DNA of 64,000 nucleotides from Gordionus sp. m RMFG-2023 (Eukaryota > Nematomorpha > Gordioida > Chordodea > Parachordodidae): NCBI RefSeq assembly GCF_954871325.1, contig NC_088778.1, positions 11,789,882-11,853,881 of the forward strand. The letters run 5' to 3'. Every line of letters starts with the position of its first letter. The first letter of the stretch is position 1. The position numbers and the translations under genes were made by a program. Below are positions 11,209 through 24,000 of the stretch, piece after piece. The notes beneath the pieces were generated by a model. That model did no database searches. It was given only the letters and a program-made list of their open reading frames with translations, and was not told the origin of the DNA.

Positions 11209-13967
11209 GTAAGTTTAAAACCTTATTTTTAATATATTATCCTAAATTATGTTATTATATTTATTTAAGTCGAGTTATATTATTTACTTCTCAATATTAT
11301 TTCAAATAAAATTAATATAGCCAATTTTATCCTTTCATAATCAAGTTTTATTTAATCGGGCATGGGTTTTTTACCTCTCTTTTTATTTTCCCATGGGCGT
11401 TTAAGTAAGGGGCTTTGCCTCTTGCGTGCACAGGTAACTGCGGCCTGCCCAAAAAACGTGGATGGTCCTCTTATTTATTTAATTATTTCCCATTCTTTTA
11501 TCCCAGTTAGATGGGCTCTTATGAGAGAACCAAGCGTTGCTCTATGACATTTTAAGGCTAGTGCGCTTAATATCACGTATCACGTAAATATTATATACAA
11601 AAAAAGTATTTATTTTTTTCATACAATATATATAATATAAATAAAACTATACAAAATTAATATATAATAAGATAAAATCTTTAATAAAATTTTTTTTCAT
11701 ATATATATAATTATGATATAATAAAATTATACAAAAATAATATATAAGATAACATCATTTTGTAACCATTTTTTATTTTTTTTAGCAACAATTGATTTTC
11801 AAAATTTTAATCGACAAACAAGAGTGCTTAGTGCTCAACACAACTTTCGCAGGGCTAAACACGTTCAAATGGCGCAGAGGTTGGTATAATTGTATTATAT
11901 TTAATAATAAAAATATTTAAAGAATTATCTTTATTTTGAAAAAAGCTTAATAGATCATCTTCACGGGGATCTTCATTCATTTCCTCATTAAAAAAATGCA
12001 TCCTTATGAGAAAATATTCTGGTATGTTATTAAATCGATTAGTTTAAAAAACGAAATGAATTTTATTTGTAATTCTTTTGGTATATATACACATTTATCC
12101 AATTTAACTTCTAATAATATGCAATTTGATTAACCTCGATAATATAATATTACGTGATCTTTTAAAATATATCTTAACCTTTACAATAATAAATATTCAG
12201 ATGTAACATATGTGTGTTGGATAAAGGAATTAAGTCTGCTCTTTTTTTATCAAGATCTTTTCTCAAACTGAAAATAAGTTCTAGCATTCTTTCTCTGTTG
12301 ACCTCTAATTATATCCTGGGCCAATCCAATTTAAATAGCGGGTAAATTATTGCGGATAGGATATATTCATCTTTATAGATGTGTTTGCATCTATTGAAAA
12401 TAAATTTTTTTAAACGTAAAATGCTGTGAACGTTACTACAAAAAGGAAAAGCGTTACCGTTACTCTTTACGTCTGAAAGAAGGAATGCGCTTCGTTTAAA
12501 AATTAAGCATGGGGAAGCAAATAAAAAAATGCCTATTTTTTAATAAAATAGATATTTTTTTTAAATTTATATTTTTTTCCTTACTTATTTTATAAAAAAT
12601 TTCCTTTTTATAAAAGTAATAATCAATATTTAATAATTGCAATTATATTATTAAAAATTTAATAAGATTACAGTTATATGTATCTGTATCTATTTATAGA
12701 TAATTTTTAGAATACATTTTGTTATACTTTTATTTAACGCTTTTTTATCTAAAAAATAAAAATATTTAAGTGCAAATTTTATCTCATGTGAGCATATAAT
12801 TTAAATAAACATATATTAAAATATTAAGACTAAAAAATATAAAAAAAGATATAAACATTATTTTTTCCCTTTCTAAAGATATCAGTTAAAGATTGTGAAG
12901 GATATTTTTATCATGCAAAGGAATTTATAAATCCTTGTTTAGCCATGACCCCAATTAATTATAAACAATACCATTGATGCACAAAATTATATTAAACAAA
13001 TAAATTTATTTAGAATTTTGTAAAATAATTTTCTTTTATAGATATTTCGCTAACTTTTAATTAATAAATTCAGTAATTGATCATTTTACTCTAAACAAAG
13101 ACGAATTCTTAACGAAATTTAACAATTAAATAATAAACCGCGTCTTTTATTTATATTAAACAAAATTTCATTGCGCCTCCCCTATCTGAAAATATTAAAA
13201 AGGGATTTTTTTTCTTGTGACACTTCCAGACTGGCAGTGGTATCATTTACGCGGCCCGACTGCCCAGATTTTTTTATAGATAATAATGGTAATTTAAAAT
13301 ACTTGGTTTTAAAATATACGGCAGCCGGGGTATTTTTTTAAAAAAATTATTTTAGGCATTGGTATATTTAAAAAAAATTAAAATACGACCCGACCTGGAG
13401 ATCCGTGATAAATTTTAATAAAATATATATATGAATTTCTTGAACCCAAACATATCTATATCCAGGGTTGACTTTAATCTTATAACGATATGAAATATAT
13501 TTATAGAATTATCCTTCAATTTCCTTATCCCAAGTTTCCCTTTTTCCGTGTTCTATCTGGTAATATTTTTACAATAGCTCATGCTCAGAAGAGATAAAGT
13601 TAATTTTATTTTAAATCTCCTAATTTTAAAAATTTTCTCACTTTCTTGGAAGAAATAGAAAAGGAAATATAACATTAAATATTTTTTGGGGTTGGTCCTG
13701 CAGAAAAATGGGTAAAAAATCTAGGATTAACTACACTTTATTATATGGAAGTAAGTTGCTTCTCAAGAAATTTCGAAGATTTATTACATCAGTTTTAACT
13801 ATATTATATTCATTATATTTAAAGATAAAGATGATTTCTAAAAAAGTAAACGCGTTACTAAAATAAAAAAATGTGCGCTAAAATTTGTTTTAACAAAAAT
13901 TAGTTTTTGATGCTTATTAAATATTATAATTTCATTTTGTGCAAATATTTTGTAGCTTCTTCAATAA
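11126..13967 (+). CDS. Unknown host gene, five candidate exons
   Basis: Five plus-strand exons can be chained with consistent splice phase: 11126-11208, 11786-11883, 11946-12021, 13704-13750 and 13956-13967. Junctions use GTAAGT, GTATAA, GTATGT and GTAAGT donors and TTCAAG, TTTTAG, AAAAAG, CTGCAG and TTGTAG acceptors. The predicted chain is basic and hydrophilic (AQHNFRRAKHVQMAQRL, then RSSSRGSSFISSLKKCILM), followed by WVKNLGLTTLYYMELLQ and a TAA stop. I do not recognise the protein. A start codon and earlier exons are not seen; exon 1 as given begins at an acceptor. Introns contain a GC-rich island and hAT and MITE debris. It converges with RFC1. The phase agreement over four introns argues against chance, but each exon is short, so confidence stays moderate. 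Confidence 0.4.
11360..11590. other. GC-richer island in intron a/b
   Basis: About 230 bp with far more G and C than its surroundings, holding CCCATGGGCGTTTAAG, TTGCGTGCACAGG and a stem-forming GGGCTCTTATGAGAGAACC. It ends in TATCACGTATCACG. A SINE or other small element is plausible, but I see no pol III boxes and no end repeats. The open frame at 11362-11547 has no recognisable product. Confidence 0.35.
11786..11883 (+). CDS. Unknown gene, exon b
   Basis: A pyrimidine-rich tract and TTTTAG precede it, and GTATAA follows. It reads TIDFQNFNRQTRVLSAQHNF then RRAKHVQMAQRL. Entry phase matches exon a (split Pro codon). The composition is more balanced than the flanking A/T-rich introns. Confidence 0.45.
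11946..12021 (+). CDS. Unknown gene, exon c
   Basis: Follows a 62-bp intron. It reads LNRSSSRGSSFISSLKKC then ILMRKYS and ends at GTATGT with one base of a split codon that the next exon completes as Glu. Ser- and basic-rich. Confidence 0.4.
12180..12540 (-). mobile_element. hAT fragment of the GTTAC-terminus family
   Basis: Read on the minus strand, 12390-12200 gives AAIIYPLFKLDWP-like sequence followed by RERMLELIFSLRKDLDK, matching the block just before hATC in the element at 40118-42198, where the same place reads AAILHPLFKTDWPWIRQEK. The adjoining 12430-12475 has GTTAC motifs like that family's subterminal repeats. It is truncated and lies in intron c/d of the unknown gene. Confidence 0.6.
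12541..13214. other. AT-rich intron sequence, nothing recognised
   Basis: Low-complexity A/T without motifs, long frames or clear repeats. Confidence 0.4.
13218..13420. mobile_element. Decayed MITE of the GCCCGGCC family
   Basis: Contains ACGCGGCCCGACTGCC, GGCAGCCGGGGTATT and ACGACCCGACCTGGAGATC separated by poly-T/A stretches. The same layout of CCCGGC blocks and A/T runs recurs in the elements at 33983-34230, 34550-34775 and in the outer element 39707-42537, whose termini are CAGAGACCTGCAG. Confidence 0.5.
13704..13750 (+). CDS. Unknown gene, exon d
   Basis: Flanked by a very good acceptor (TTGGTCCTGCAG) and a GTAAGT donor. The 47 bp read KWVKNLGLTTLYYME in the phase demanded by exon c. 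Of the three frames this is one of two without a stop. Confidence 0.45.
13956..13967 (+). CDS. Unknown gene, possible terminal exon
   Basis: After the acceptor TATTTTGTAG the phase left by exon d gives only Leu-Leu-Gln and a TAA stop. A 3-codon terminal coding exon is possible but is the weakest link in this gene model; an alternative downstream exon cannot be excluded. Confidence 0.25.
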   Translation, partial: LLQ

Positions 13968-14074
13968 TTTTTATGGTCACCTAATTTAATGTCAATTAAA
14001 TTGATAAGAAGGACAAAATAATTAAATATTTACAATGTAATATATTTCTTAATAATGTATATAACACTGAATAA

Positions 14075-14425
14075 TTCTTCTTCTTCTCCCTTTAATGACG
14101 ATTTCCAGGTTTACATAGGTAAGCCAGTTTCCCTCCTAATTTTCCTTCTCTATTTTTGATGGTCCTGAGTAACACTATTTGTAAGATTGATTTTTCTCAT
14201 ATCTGCCGCTATCACCTTTATCCACGTCATCTTATTCCTCGAAGTGCATCTTTTTACCCAGTCACCTTTCGTTCCACATGCCCAAACCATTTCAGTCTAT
14301 TTCTTCTCACTACCACTCTAATCTCTTCTATTTTCATTTTTTCTTTCTCAGAGATACCTCACATATCTATTAAATCATTCTCATCTCCGTTCTTTCCTGT
14401 TTAGCTTTGTCAGCTACTCTAATTT
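14075..14425 (-). mobile_element. LINE 3' end (RTE-like reverse transcriptase tail)
   Basis: Read on the minus strand from about 14330, one frame gives RVVVRRNRLKWFGHVERK, the RLRWFGHV-type motif found at the C-terminus of RTE/CR1-like non-LTR reverse transcriptases, with basic residues on either side. Frames are broken before and after it. The 3' end carries a short GAA-rich tail (GGGAGAAGAAGAAGAA at about 14080-14095), as RTE-type LINEs often do. The plus-strand frame at 14156-14404 is its shadow. Confidence 0.65.
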
Positions 14426-14434
14426 CCCATGTTT

Positions 14435-14900
14435 CACAGCTATACCTACAAAAATACGAATCAAATATTTGCATTATTCGTTTTCGATTCGTATTTTAGA
14501 TTCGAATAATTGTCGTATACGAATACTTCCTTATTTATATTCATACGAATATAAAAAACATTATTCGATTGATTCGTCGAATATTCAATTCTTTAATGAA
14601 AATATTTTTTTGAATGTATCTTTTAATATTTGTTTTTAAATTTGTGATTTCATCTTGAAAGATTTCTTGTCCAGAAAATTATAAAAGGTTTACTTATAAA
14701 AGAATTTTACTAAACATATTTAGAAATTTTAGGTAAAATTTGATCAAATATCTTATCTTTCTTCTTTAAAAAAATCTTAATCTTTAAAGATTTTTTTTCA
14801 AAAAATATTTTTTCAATTTAAAAATCGAATCTAATAATTCATTTTAGAAATATTCACCTCCATAAAATATACAACCCCTCACACAGCTTACGTAAACTTT
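14435..14900. mobile_element. Possible MITE with ATTCGAATA subterminal repeats
   Basis: From 14450 to 14610 the motif ATTCG or its complement CGAAT recurs about ten times (for example ATACGAATC, GATTCGTATTTTAGATTCGAA), and the motif returns near 14823 as AATCGAATCTAATAATTC. This resembles the subterminal motif clusters of the other hAT MITEs here. Clear terminal repeats were not found. Confidence 0.4.
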
Positions 14901-15026
14901 TCCCTTTAACTTCAGCGACGTTTTTATTTTGTAAAATTAATTGGTGTACAAATAATTATTTTGACATAAATAATACTATATTACAAATTTACATAAAAAA
15001 ATTCGAATAAGCTTTACTAATAAACT

Positions 15027-15074
15027 CTATTTCTTTTTGGCTTTTGAACTTTGTTTTTTGATGGTAGTTTTTTT
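15027..15074 (-). CDS. RFC1: RFC1 terminal exon (Lys-rich tail)
   Basis: Reads [15 protein letters not shown] and TAG after an ATAAAG acceptor. It corresponds to the basic C-terminal tail of animal RFC1, which ends in a similar KKKTKSS..KGKGKSSKK pattern and is thought to act in nuclear targeting or DNA contact. Its intron was enlarged by the hAT at 15106-16513, whose target copy lies only about 24 bp upstream of this exon. Confidence 0.8.
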   Translation of the reverse strand, partial: KKTTIKKQSSKAKKK

Positions 15075-18000
15075 CTTTATAATAAAAAATTAGATAAGAT
15101 TTATGCAGAGTTGTTAAACGCTATTTTTAAAAGTAGCGCGCTACCGCTATATCTATTTGCCAAAAAAAGTAGCGCGCTACCGCTTTCGCTATTTGTCAAA
15201 AAAAGTAGCGCGCTATTAGCTACTTTTTTTCAAAAGTAGCTTTAGCTACTTTTTATAAAAAAAATTTTAGAAACAAATTTTTTTTATTTTTTTTTTGCTT
15301 ATAATGTAAATGTATAATAAATAATATATAAAAATCAATCAACATTTATAAATATAAAAATATAGTTAGTTTAGATTATAAAAAAATAAGCAATATAAAT
15401 AAATATTTATTTTAATTTGTTGCATTTTAATAATAATATCATTTCAATATTATCATCCCCAAGTCTAGAGCGACGATCAGAAAGTATAAGCTTTGCTTTA
15501 CTAAATATTCTCTCGACACTAGCACTTGAGGGCAAGGAAGCTCTAAAAATATTTAATCAGATCAATTTATAAATATAAATAAGTTTTTACCTTCTGTTAT
15601 GTGTCCAACTATCTGCCGTGGTACATACATAAGATATATCTGATAACTCTGTCGTCTATTTTATCCATAAATGTCTGGCGACATAAAACTGTTGTGCCAG
15701 GGGATAAAGTTTTAATCATCATAGTAAATGATGGATTATCAACCAAGGACAATGGCTGAACTGTGTCAATAATAAAATCAACAATTACTTTATCAGCCAA
15801 TTTTTGTGAAATATTGGCATGTTTATTATCAGTTAATTTGGTTTGGATAGTATTTGTTTTTTTGAATGAAGATTCTCCTATACCAAAATTTTTTATATGT
15901 TTCCCTATTTCCTTATAGCAATTGGCGTGAACAGTCTAATAAAATAAATAATATTATAATGTAAAAATAACAATTTACTACCTTTAGGTGTTTCTTAAGG
16001 TTATAGCTACTCGATTGATTTGATGATATATTTTTTTTACATTTTAAGCACAGGAATTTGTATCCAGATTTTGTTTTAATATTTATTTAAAAAAATTTTT
16101 CAAATCTAGGGAATGGGAAATCGTTATTAGAGTTATTAAGTACATTTTCTTCCATTGAATCTTCCATGTCTGAATCACTTTCAAGAATTTGGATATCCAT
16201 GGGCGATGCCATTTTAGATTATTAACACAGATTGAAAATATAAATTAAAAATTGAAAATATATTTAAATTTCCAAATTAAATAATAAATTATAATTAATT
16301 ATGATATTATATTTAAATTTTCATGTTTATACTTACATTCATTATATTTTTTAAAAGTAGCGATGTAGCGCGCTACTTAGCTACTTTTAAAAAAAGTAGC
16401 GCGCTAAAAAATTAAATAATTTAAAAAAAAGTAGCGGCTATTAGCTATAGCTACCAAAAAAGATAGCGCGCTAAGTAGCGCGCTACAAGTAGCGAGCTAC
16501 TTTAACAACTCTGGATTTATGTATATTATTTTTATATAAAAAATTATTATCCAAATTCTTATATGATAAATGTAATACGAACCTTAATCATTTTATCATC
16601 AACTATATCAAAATCGGGGTCTTCTTTATCACTTCCGCCACTTCCTTCTGTGCCACTCTCTTCATTTACGTTCGTATTATTCCCATCTTCCAAAAATATT
16701 TCTTCGTTATCCAAAGATATTTTCTTGGAGGCTTTAGATTTACTTCGCCCAGACTTTCTTTTAATAACAAAATCAGACGTATGCTCAAGCACATAAGGAA
16801 TCCGGAAAGAACGTTTATTATAAGCTCGCGTTAGGGCAGCTTTTACCTGTTATTGGTATAATGAAAAGTGTAAAAAAATAAATTGGCATTATTTTTCAAT
16901 TTAAATAATTATAAATAATTGAGATATTTTTTGTGATAATATTTAAAAACTTTAGGATTGATGAGTGAAAATGTGTCTTTTATAATCTGTCCCTTCTTTC
17001 CCTGACAAGGTTGTGTTTTACTTTCCCATTTCGACATTTCAACAATGTTGTCTAGATCGTCTTTAAGTAAGTAGTAATAATGCATGGTGGATATTACTCT
17101 ATCTATTCCATCATCGACACTCAAATGGTCTTCGATATTATTATTAGTAGCGTTAGAGAGGAGAGGAAGTGAAAGACTGTTTTTAAGAGAGTTCATATAA
17201 TCTAAATTTATACTTAACCAGTCGCTGTAAGTTCTAGAATCAAATGTGTAAAAAAATAATTGTTAAATATTTTAAAATATCTATTTTTAGAGTCCTGCAG
17301 GTCTGTTGTCTGACTGATTGAATATTACAATAATAAAATAAATTTTTAAAAATCAGGTGGGATTTTATATACATTTTCATATTTTTGTAATAAATAGGAT
17401 AAAATAGAAAAACTCCTCAAAATAAAAATGATTGCTGAACATTTAAATTTAATGTTTAAAATTAGAATAAAATAAATATTTTGAGATATATTTTCTTAAA
17501 AGTTGGGGCAAGATTATATCTATTTTTTTACTATCGACTTCGGGGAGGAACATTGTCTTATCTTTTCTTTAACAACAACTGGTGTTGTCATTGAGACACT
17601 GGTTATCGAGAAGGTATATTAACCATCTATGGCAAAAAGTGAAATGCATGGACGGCCTAAGACGACTGAAAGCGCAAATGAATTACTTGGTAGACAATTA
17701 ATGATTGCACAACTTTGGAATAGTTTAGTCTAGAATATCTAAATTATTATATGAGAAATAGCACGCTCCAAAATTCAAAGATAACGGGATCGAGATATAG
17801 ATTAAAATATGCTGGTATCTAATTTTCATTGCTATTGAGATGCGATGGATAATTAGATGGACCAAATACATGACTGTGATGATTAATATAAAGGATCCTT
17901 TTAGATACTCTCATCCATATTTAAAATTGATGGATACATATAATATAATTAGAAAAAGAAACAATTTTAAAATATGCTTATGGAAGAAACCATTAACCCT

Positions 18001-21000
18001 CAAAAAGAAAATAATGTCGTTGATCAGGCTGCTGATTCATTTTCTAATGTCGAGGTGATTACTTTTATTATTATATTAACAGTTTAACAATATTTCTAGG
18101 GATGTACCGATATTTTTTATCGGATCGGGCCGATATTTCACCTATTATAAAATATCGGTTATCGGCCAATATTATAAAATTTGCCGATCCGATATAAAAT
18201 GGCGTCCTTAACAAAAATAAAATGTTATAAATTTTTTTTAAAAAAGTTATATCTAAAATCATTTATTTTTATAAATAAAATGAAATCCATATTTTTTTTA
18301 ATAATAATAATTAATTAATAAACATTCTGCCATTTTGTTTTTTTTTGTGCATTCTGTTAAGAAAAGTGTGCGATAATCTCTTCAGAATCTGTTTTTAGTG
18401 AAGCTGGTGATATTGACAGTTACCATCGCCGCAGGCTGATTTCGGATAAATTGGAAATTTTGATATTTCTAAAAAGAAATCTTCGATATATTAATGTTAA
18501 ATATTATTTTAAATTTCATAATATAATTGTTTATTACTTATTACTTATTATGTATATAAATTAATGTTGTTACTTATTATATAAAAGTGATTTATAATAA
18601 AAATATTTTATATATTTTTAGGCAATAGAATTGAATATAAACTATAACTGATCATTATAATATATTTAAATGACATAAGTTATGGTATAATTAAATTATA
18701 GATGTTATACTAATAATAAGTATATTACAAATTAAAACTATTGGTATCTTTACAGAATACAAAATTAGATATGATATCGGATCGGTTATCGGCCGATATT
18801 AATTTAATTTCTGGAATATCGGATCGGATCGGCCTCCAAAAAGTGATATCGGTACACCCCTAATTTCCAACCATGTCACGTTGGTTAAATCTTTTCAACA
18901 GTAAGGGATACATAGTTATGCAAGCAACTAAAAATATATTTTTTAGTATTGCCAATTTAATTAATAGGCTAAATAGGTGAAGATTGATATATTATTTGAA
19001 ACACTTATTATATTTTTTAAAAAATGTTTAAGTTGTAAATTTTAATTATAACAAACTTTTAATTTTTATATTATCATTTTTCTAAATTTGGCATTTACAC
19101 ATTTATAATTATTTGATATTAATTTCTTTGTATTAATAATTTGTAAATCAAAATAATATGTTTAAAAAAATTATGGTAGATTACAAACTTCTAAATTATT
19201 TATATGCTATAAAAATTAATTGATATAAAATAAGATAATGGTCATTAAAATTATTTCAGCCCAACGATATATAAAATCATTTTTAGATACAAACCTAACC
19301 CAACCCTTATCTATGTTTTAGATGTAATCAGGCAGATCAGGTAAATAAAAATATTTTTGCTAAAACTAATTTCTATTACGGGCTCAAATACCAAACATCC
19401 TGGAGCCGGGTAATCTATCATCAGATGTGGCCAGAGGCCAGATGGTTTAACTTCGGTAGCTTGGTTGTTAGTTAAACCCTTAATTTGGGACTTTAGTAAT
19501 GTCTTTCCATGGATATATGTCAAGCGGGACTTTAAATTTTTTAAAAAATAGAGGGGGCAAAATAAGAGCTCTTACATCAGAACCCAAGGAATTTTATTAA
19601 AACAAAAAATTTAAATTATTAATTTAAAATATAATTATTCCTGTTTTGGGGAACTTGTAGTCTAACTCCGTTTACTGGAATGAGTTTATTTAAATATTTT
19701 TATTATTCATATTAATTTTACAAATAAAATTTCACCTTTTTAAATTCATTGTGAAAAAAAAATTGACCAGTAAAACAAATAATAGTGGCTATTTTAACTT
19801 AAATAAGTAATATATATATATCTTCTAACTTAACTAAAAAAAATTTATATGCCTATTTACAAATAAATGAAATTCGAGTACTAATATTTCAAACTATAAA
19901 AATTTTTATTATACCTAAGCATCATGTGAGTCTTGAGCTCTTTGAGCATACGTTGAAATTTGGTTTTCTTCGAATTCTTACCAAAAAACTTTGGGAAATT
20001 TATCATACCTCCAAAATAGCCTTTCATTATCTCCCCAGGAGCCACGGCAGAGCTGAGAGCCTGGATTAGCATAAATTATATTACTGCTAAAAAATAAGAT
20101 AATATTGGCTAAAATTCACAAAAAATTAATAATCATTATATTAATAAAGTGAAAATTATAAATTCTAAAAAATCATATCAGGGTTAAAGGCATCATTTCT
20201 ATTTTATTTCCCACCATAAAAAATCCATGCTTTATTTATATTACTCAATTTGGAAAAAAAAATTTAATTAAATTTTACCACTAAAGGCAATAAACTCCAA
20301 TTATTTGTTTTTTGGATAGTTTGAGTCATCAAGTCTCCATCGCTTATAAAATCCGCGCTTTGCGATATAAGTAGCATTTGAGCATCGTTGTCTTTACTAA
20401 GAATATATTGTATATGGGGGGCGAATTAATTCCAAGTTATATCAAGTTAGAAAAAATTTATAAACTTATTTTTTAAATATCAAAAATTTGGCTTGATCCT
20501 AAAAGTATTTTGCACAAGTTGCTTGGATCTGGCTTCCCGGTTGTGCCAACTTCTAATAGGAAGTGTCTTTAGAAGTCATCTCCAAAATAAAAATTACAGG
20601 GAAACATAACTTAGTCTTTGTTAAAATCCCACCAATTAAATTCTGATGTGAAAGGGATCAAAGTTTCTGCTTAAACATTTAAATATGCTTATTTAAGCAT
20701 TTTATTTTAAAAATAAACTTCGAACACATTTACGTAATCTTTTCGTGGCATATTTTCTTAATAGTCACAGGGCATCCATTCTACCTCGAATGTAATAATA
20801 ATCTAATTCCATCACAGGATGGACCAGCACTCCCTGGATTCGGCAATCTTCTGCATAGTTATTTAAAATTATAATTAAATTCACGGTATTTAGACGAGGG
20901 CATCATAGCTGATTATTTTGAAATCCAAGTCATGAATGTTCCCAAAATAATAGAAGAGCCTTTTTCATTAATGGGACAAATATAAATTATCTTTTCTGAG

Positions 21001-24000
21001 GAATGTAGCTCCCAATAATACATCTTTTACTATTACACCATTGGATGAATTAACTCATTTTGGATTGTTAGTTAGGGGTTTACGCTCATGAATTTCTAAA
21101 AAATTCCTTCAAATAAAATAAATGACTCAAAACCCAATCTTATTTTAAACTAGGACTGACATGATTATATTAAAATTTAAATCAATTTTTTATTTTGTGT
21201 ATATTTTAAATAATTATTCATTTGTCATTTTACTATATTTTGCGCAAGTTCTAATTAATTGCTAAATTTAATTATTGAAAATAATTTTATATAATGTTGA
21301 TCAAGAAATATTTTAAAAAAATATTGTTTAAATTTAAAGAGATATAAGAAATCCATTAATAAGATAATTGGCCCTCAATATGTTGATACTAAGAAGTCTA
21401 AATCATGCAGTAATTTCAATTCTATTTTATTTGAAAATATTAGTTAAATTAAAATAATCAAATAGTGCTTATTAGAGGTGGGCGTGGGCCGTGAAATTAC
21501 GCGTGACCCACCGTTGTGAAGAAATTTTAAATTATTAGCGTGACTGGGCATGACGGGCCTTTCCAAAATTTTCCCCGTGCGTGAGTAGGAGTGAACACAA
21601 ATTTCCATAAATCACGGAAATTTTAATTTTGCAAATTTATAATTTTAAAAAATATATATTTTATTTATTATTTTATTTAGTTTTTTTAAAAAAAAGATTA
21701 GTTTTTGAAAACAAAAAATCTTTCGCATTTTATAAACAACATCCGAGTGAACCTATTTTTACTTTTGCTAGCTTTTTCTTTTAAAATTTATATGTTCAAA
21801 TTGAAATCAAATTTATCAACAAGCTTATTTACATGTATATAGTGATCTTCTTTCAAGTATTTTATTATTATATATATTATTTTACAATGAAAATGTAATT
21901 CTTCGTATTAAATTATAAATTTTATTATTTACAAATGTCATTGAAAGTTTTTACTTTTTATTATTTGTAATAAATGCTTTAATGTAATGTATGAGTAGTG
22001 AAGGAGTAGAATTTATAATATTATATTAATATATAATAAGTATTTCTTTATTAACAATTAAACTCAAAGATCTAGTGTACTATTAGACCCAACAAAATAC
22101 AACAACCAATGAAAAATAATAAATCAATGGAAATATGGTAATACATAAATTTAAATATGTTTTATTTTCATTTATCTTTATTATTTATACTAATCATTTT
22201 CACTCAAATTATAATGATTCGAAATTAATATAACTCATTGTTTAAATTTTCTCATATTTACCAACAAATCTAACATACTCAATATAATTGTCATAAATAA
22301 ATTTGCATATTTGGATTATATATATATTTTAAAATATAGTAAACAAATATTTTAAAAATTTCAAACATTACTCATATAATTTATAATCTTGTTGTTTTAT
22401 TAATTTTGGTTTATACCTTTTTATTAATCAGGCTAAGGAAAATCACATGATATATTTTTCTAATATATTATTTAAATTTTAAACAAATGGTCTTAATTTT
22501 TTTACTATAATCTTTGGTTTAAATAATTTTAGAAAAATACTTAATTCATTCATTCTTTATTTATTAAATAAATGATTTTAAGCGACCTTGAAGAGGAAAA
22601 TCATACACAAAGCAGTGGAAAAGGAGATAATAATGTTAATAATAATAATGAAATAATTGAGATGGACATGATTTCAAAATCAGAAATGTTAACTAAAATA
22701 AGAAGGAAAGACATTGATATTGAATTTAAAGCTCCAGAAAAAGCAAGATATGGGATGATTTCTTAACAATTTATTATAAAGGTACCTTACAAAATTTTGT
22801 AAAATGTACAAGTTGCCAAAATGTGATGTCATATAAATGTAAAACAGGTACTGCCAGTTTATTAAGACATAAATGAGTCATAAAAAATACAAAAAAACAT
22901 TCTGATCAGACAATATATAATATGTTTAAAAGACAAATGTCAGATAAATCAAAAGCAGTTTTACAAAAAAATCAGTTATATTTTATATGTAAAGATCTAC
23001 AACCTTTAAATGCTACAGAAAATGATGGATTTTATAAGCTTTCTACAACCTTTAAATGCTACAGAAAATGAAGGATTTTATAAGCTTGGCCAAGAGTTAA
23101 TTAATGTTAGTGTTACATATGGACAACAAAATATAAAAGATATACTCGTTAGTCGAAAAACTCTTATGAATACAGTAGCTCCAAAAATATATGAAGAAAT
23201 TAAAATTAAGATAAAAAGCTTGATCAAAAACAATTACTTGTCCATAACCACCGACTTTTGGACAGATGAGTATAAAAATCGTAGTTTTTTAACTATTACT
23301 GGGCATGTTATCAATAAGGATTTTGAATTAAAATCATTTGTTTTGGCTAGAAGGGTAATGGATGAAAAAAAAAACAGGAGTCAATATCAAAATTATAGTA
23401 AATTCAATTTTGGAAGAATACACAGACATAGAAAATTATTTAAGTAAATGTATAGTGGTAACTGATAATGGGGCAAACCTAATATGTGCATTTAAAGATG
23501 ATGAAAGGCTACCCTGCATATGCCATATATTAAACAACATTATGCATTACATTTTTGATAATTGTTTACATGAAATAGCTGTAAATATAAATGGTGTGAA
23601 AAAAATAGTACAGTATTTCAAACAATTAACAGCTAACAGCAAACTAGGCTACACTCTTAAACAAGATGTGATAACTAGATGGAACTCTGTATATATCATG
23701 ATACAGAGTTTCTTAAAATCATATTCCGAAATTCAGGTGTACTTGCTTAGCAAGCAAGAATTAAATCGACTAGCCACTGTTGATATTACCATCTTACGGC
23801 AGTTAGAATTTTTTTTATCAATATTTAATGAATGCTCGGAAAATCTGAGTGCCGATTCTCATCCCACAATAAATGAAGTTTAGCCGTGGAGACAAAAATT
23901 ATTACAGTATTGTCAACCCTCTGAAGGGGATACAACAATAATAGAAGCCTTAAAAATCAGGACTGGATGTCTTTTAAAGATTCATCATGCAGCCCCTGCA

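Larger units (their letters stand above)
15106..16513 (-). mobile_element. Internally deleted hAT with BED finger and hATC, subterminal GTAGCGCGCTAC arrays
   Basis: Termini CAGAGTTGTTAAA (15106) and TTTAACAACTCTG (to 16513) with perfect 8-bp target copies GATTTATG at 15098-15105 and 16514-16521. Both ends carry clusters of the 12-bp palindrome GTAGCGCGCTAC or parts of it. The minus-strand gene starts at 16211 ([18 protein letters not shown]), has a BED-type CLKCKK finger near 16040, then at 15800-15609 [17 protein letters not shown] and [14 protein letters not shown], and ends in hATC ([18 protein letters not shown], about 15540-15440). Two introns of about 55 bp are visible. The middle of the transposase (catalytic region) is missing and the N-terminal frame stops before the finger, so it is non-autonomous. 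Confidence 0.88.

Noticed and set aside
14156-14404. 82-codon plus-strand frame
   Set aside because: Shadow of the LINE reverse-transcriptase tail on the minus strand (NRLKWFGHVERK).
16563-16796. Plus-strand 77-codon frame rich in Ser and Leu
   Set aside because: It is the antisense of RFC1 exon 15, whose acidic and serine codons read open on the other strand.
16909-16950. RFC1 reading past 16951 ([13 protein letters not shown] and stop)
   Set aside because: It resembles the expected VKAAFTRAYNK, but the true continuation [13 protein letters not shown] is in the next exon at 16846, and the phase works with the GTTTTT donor.
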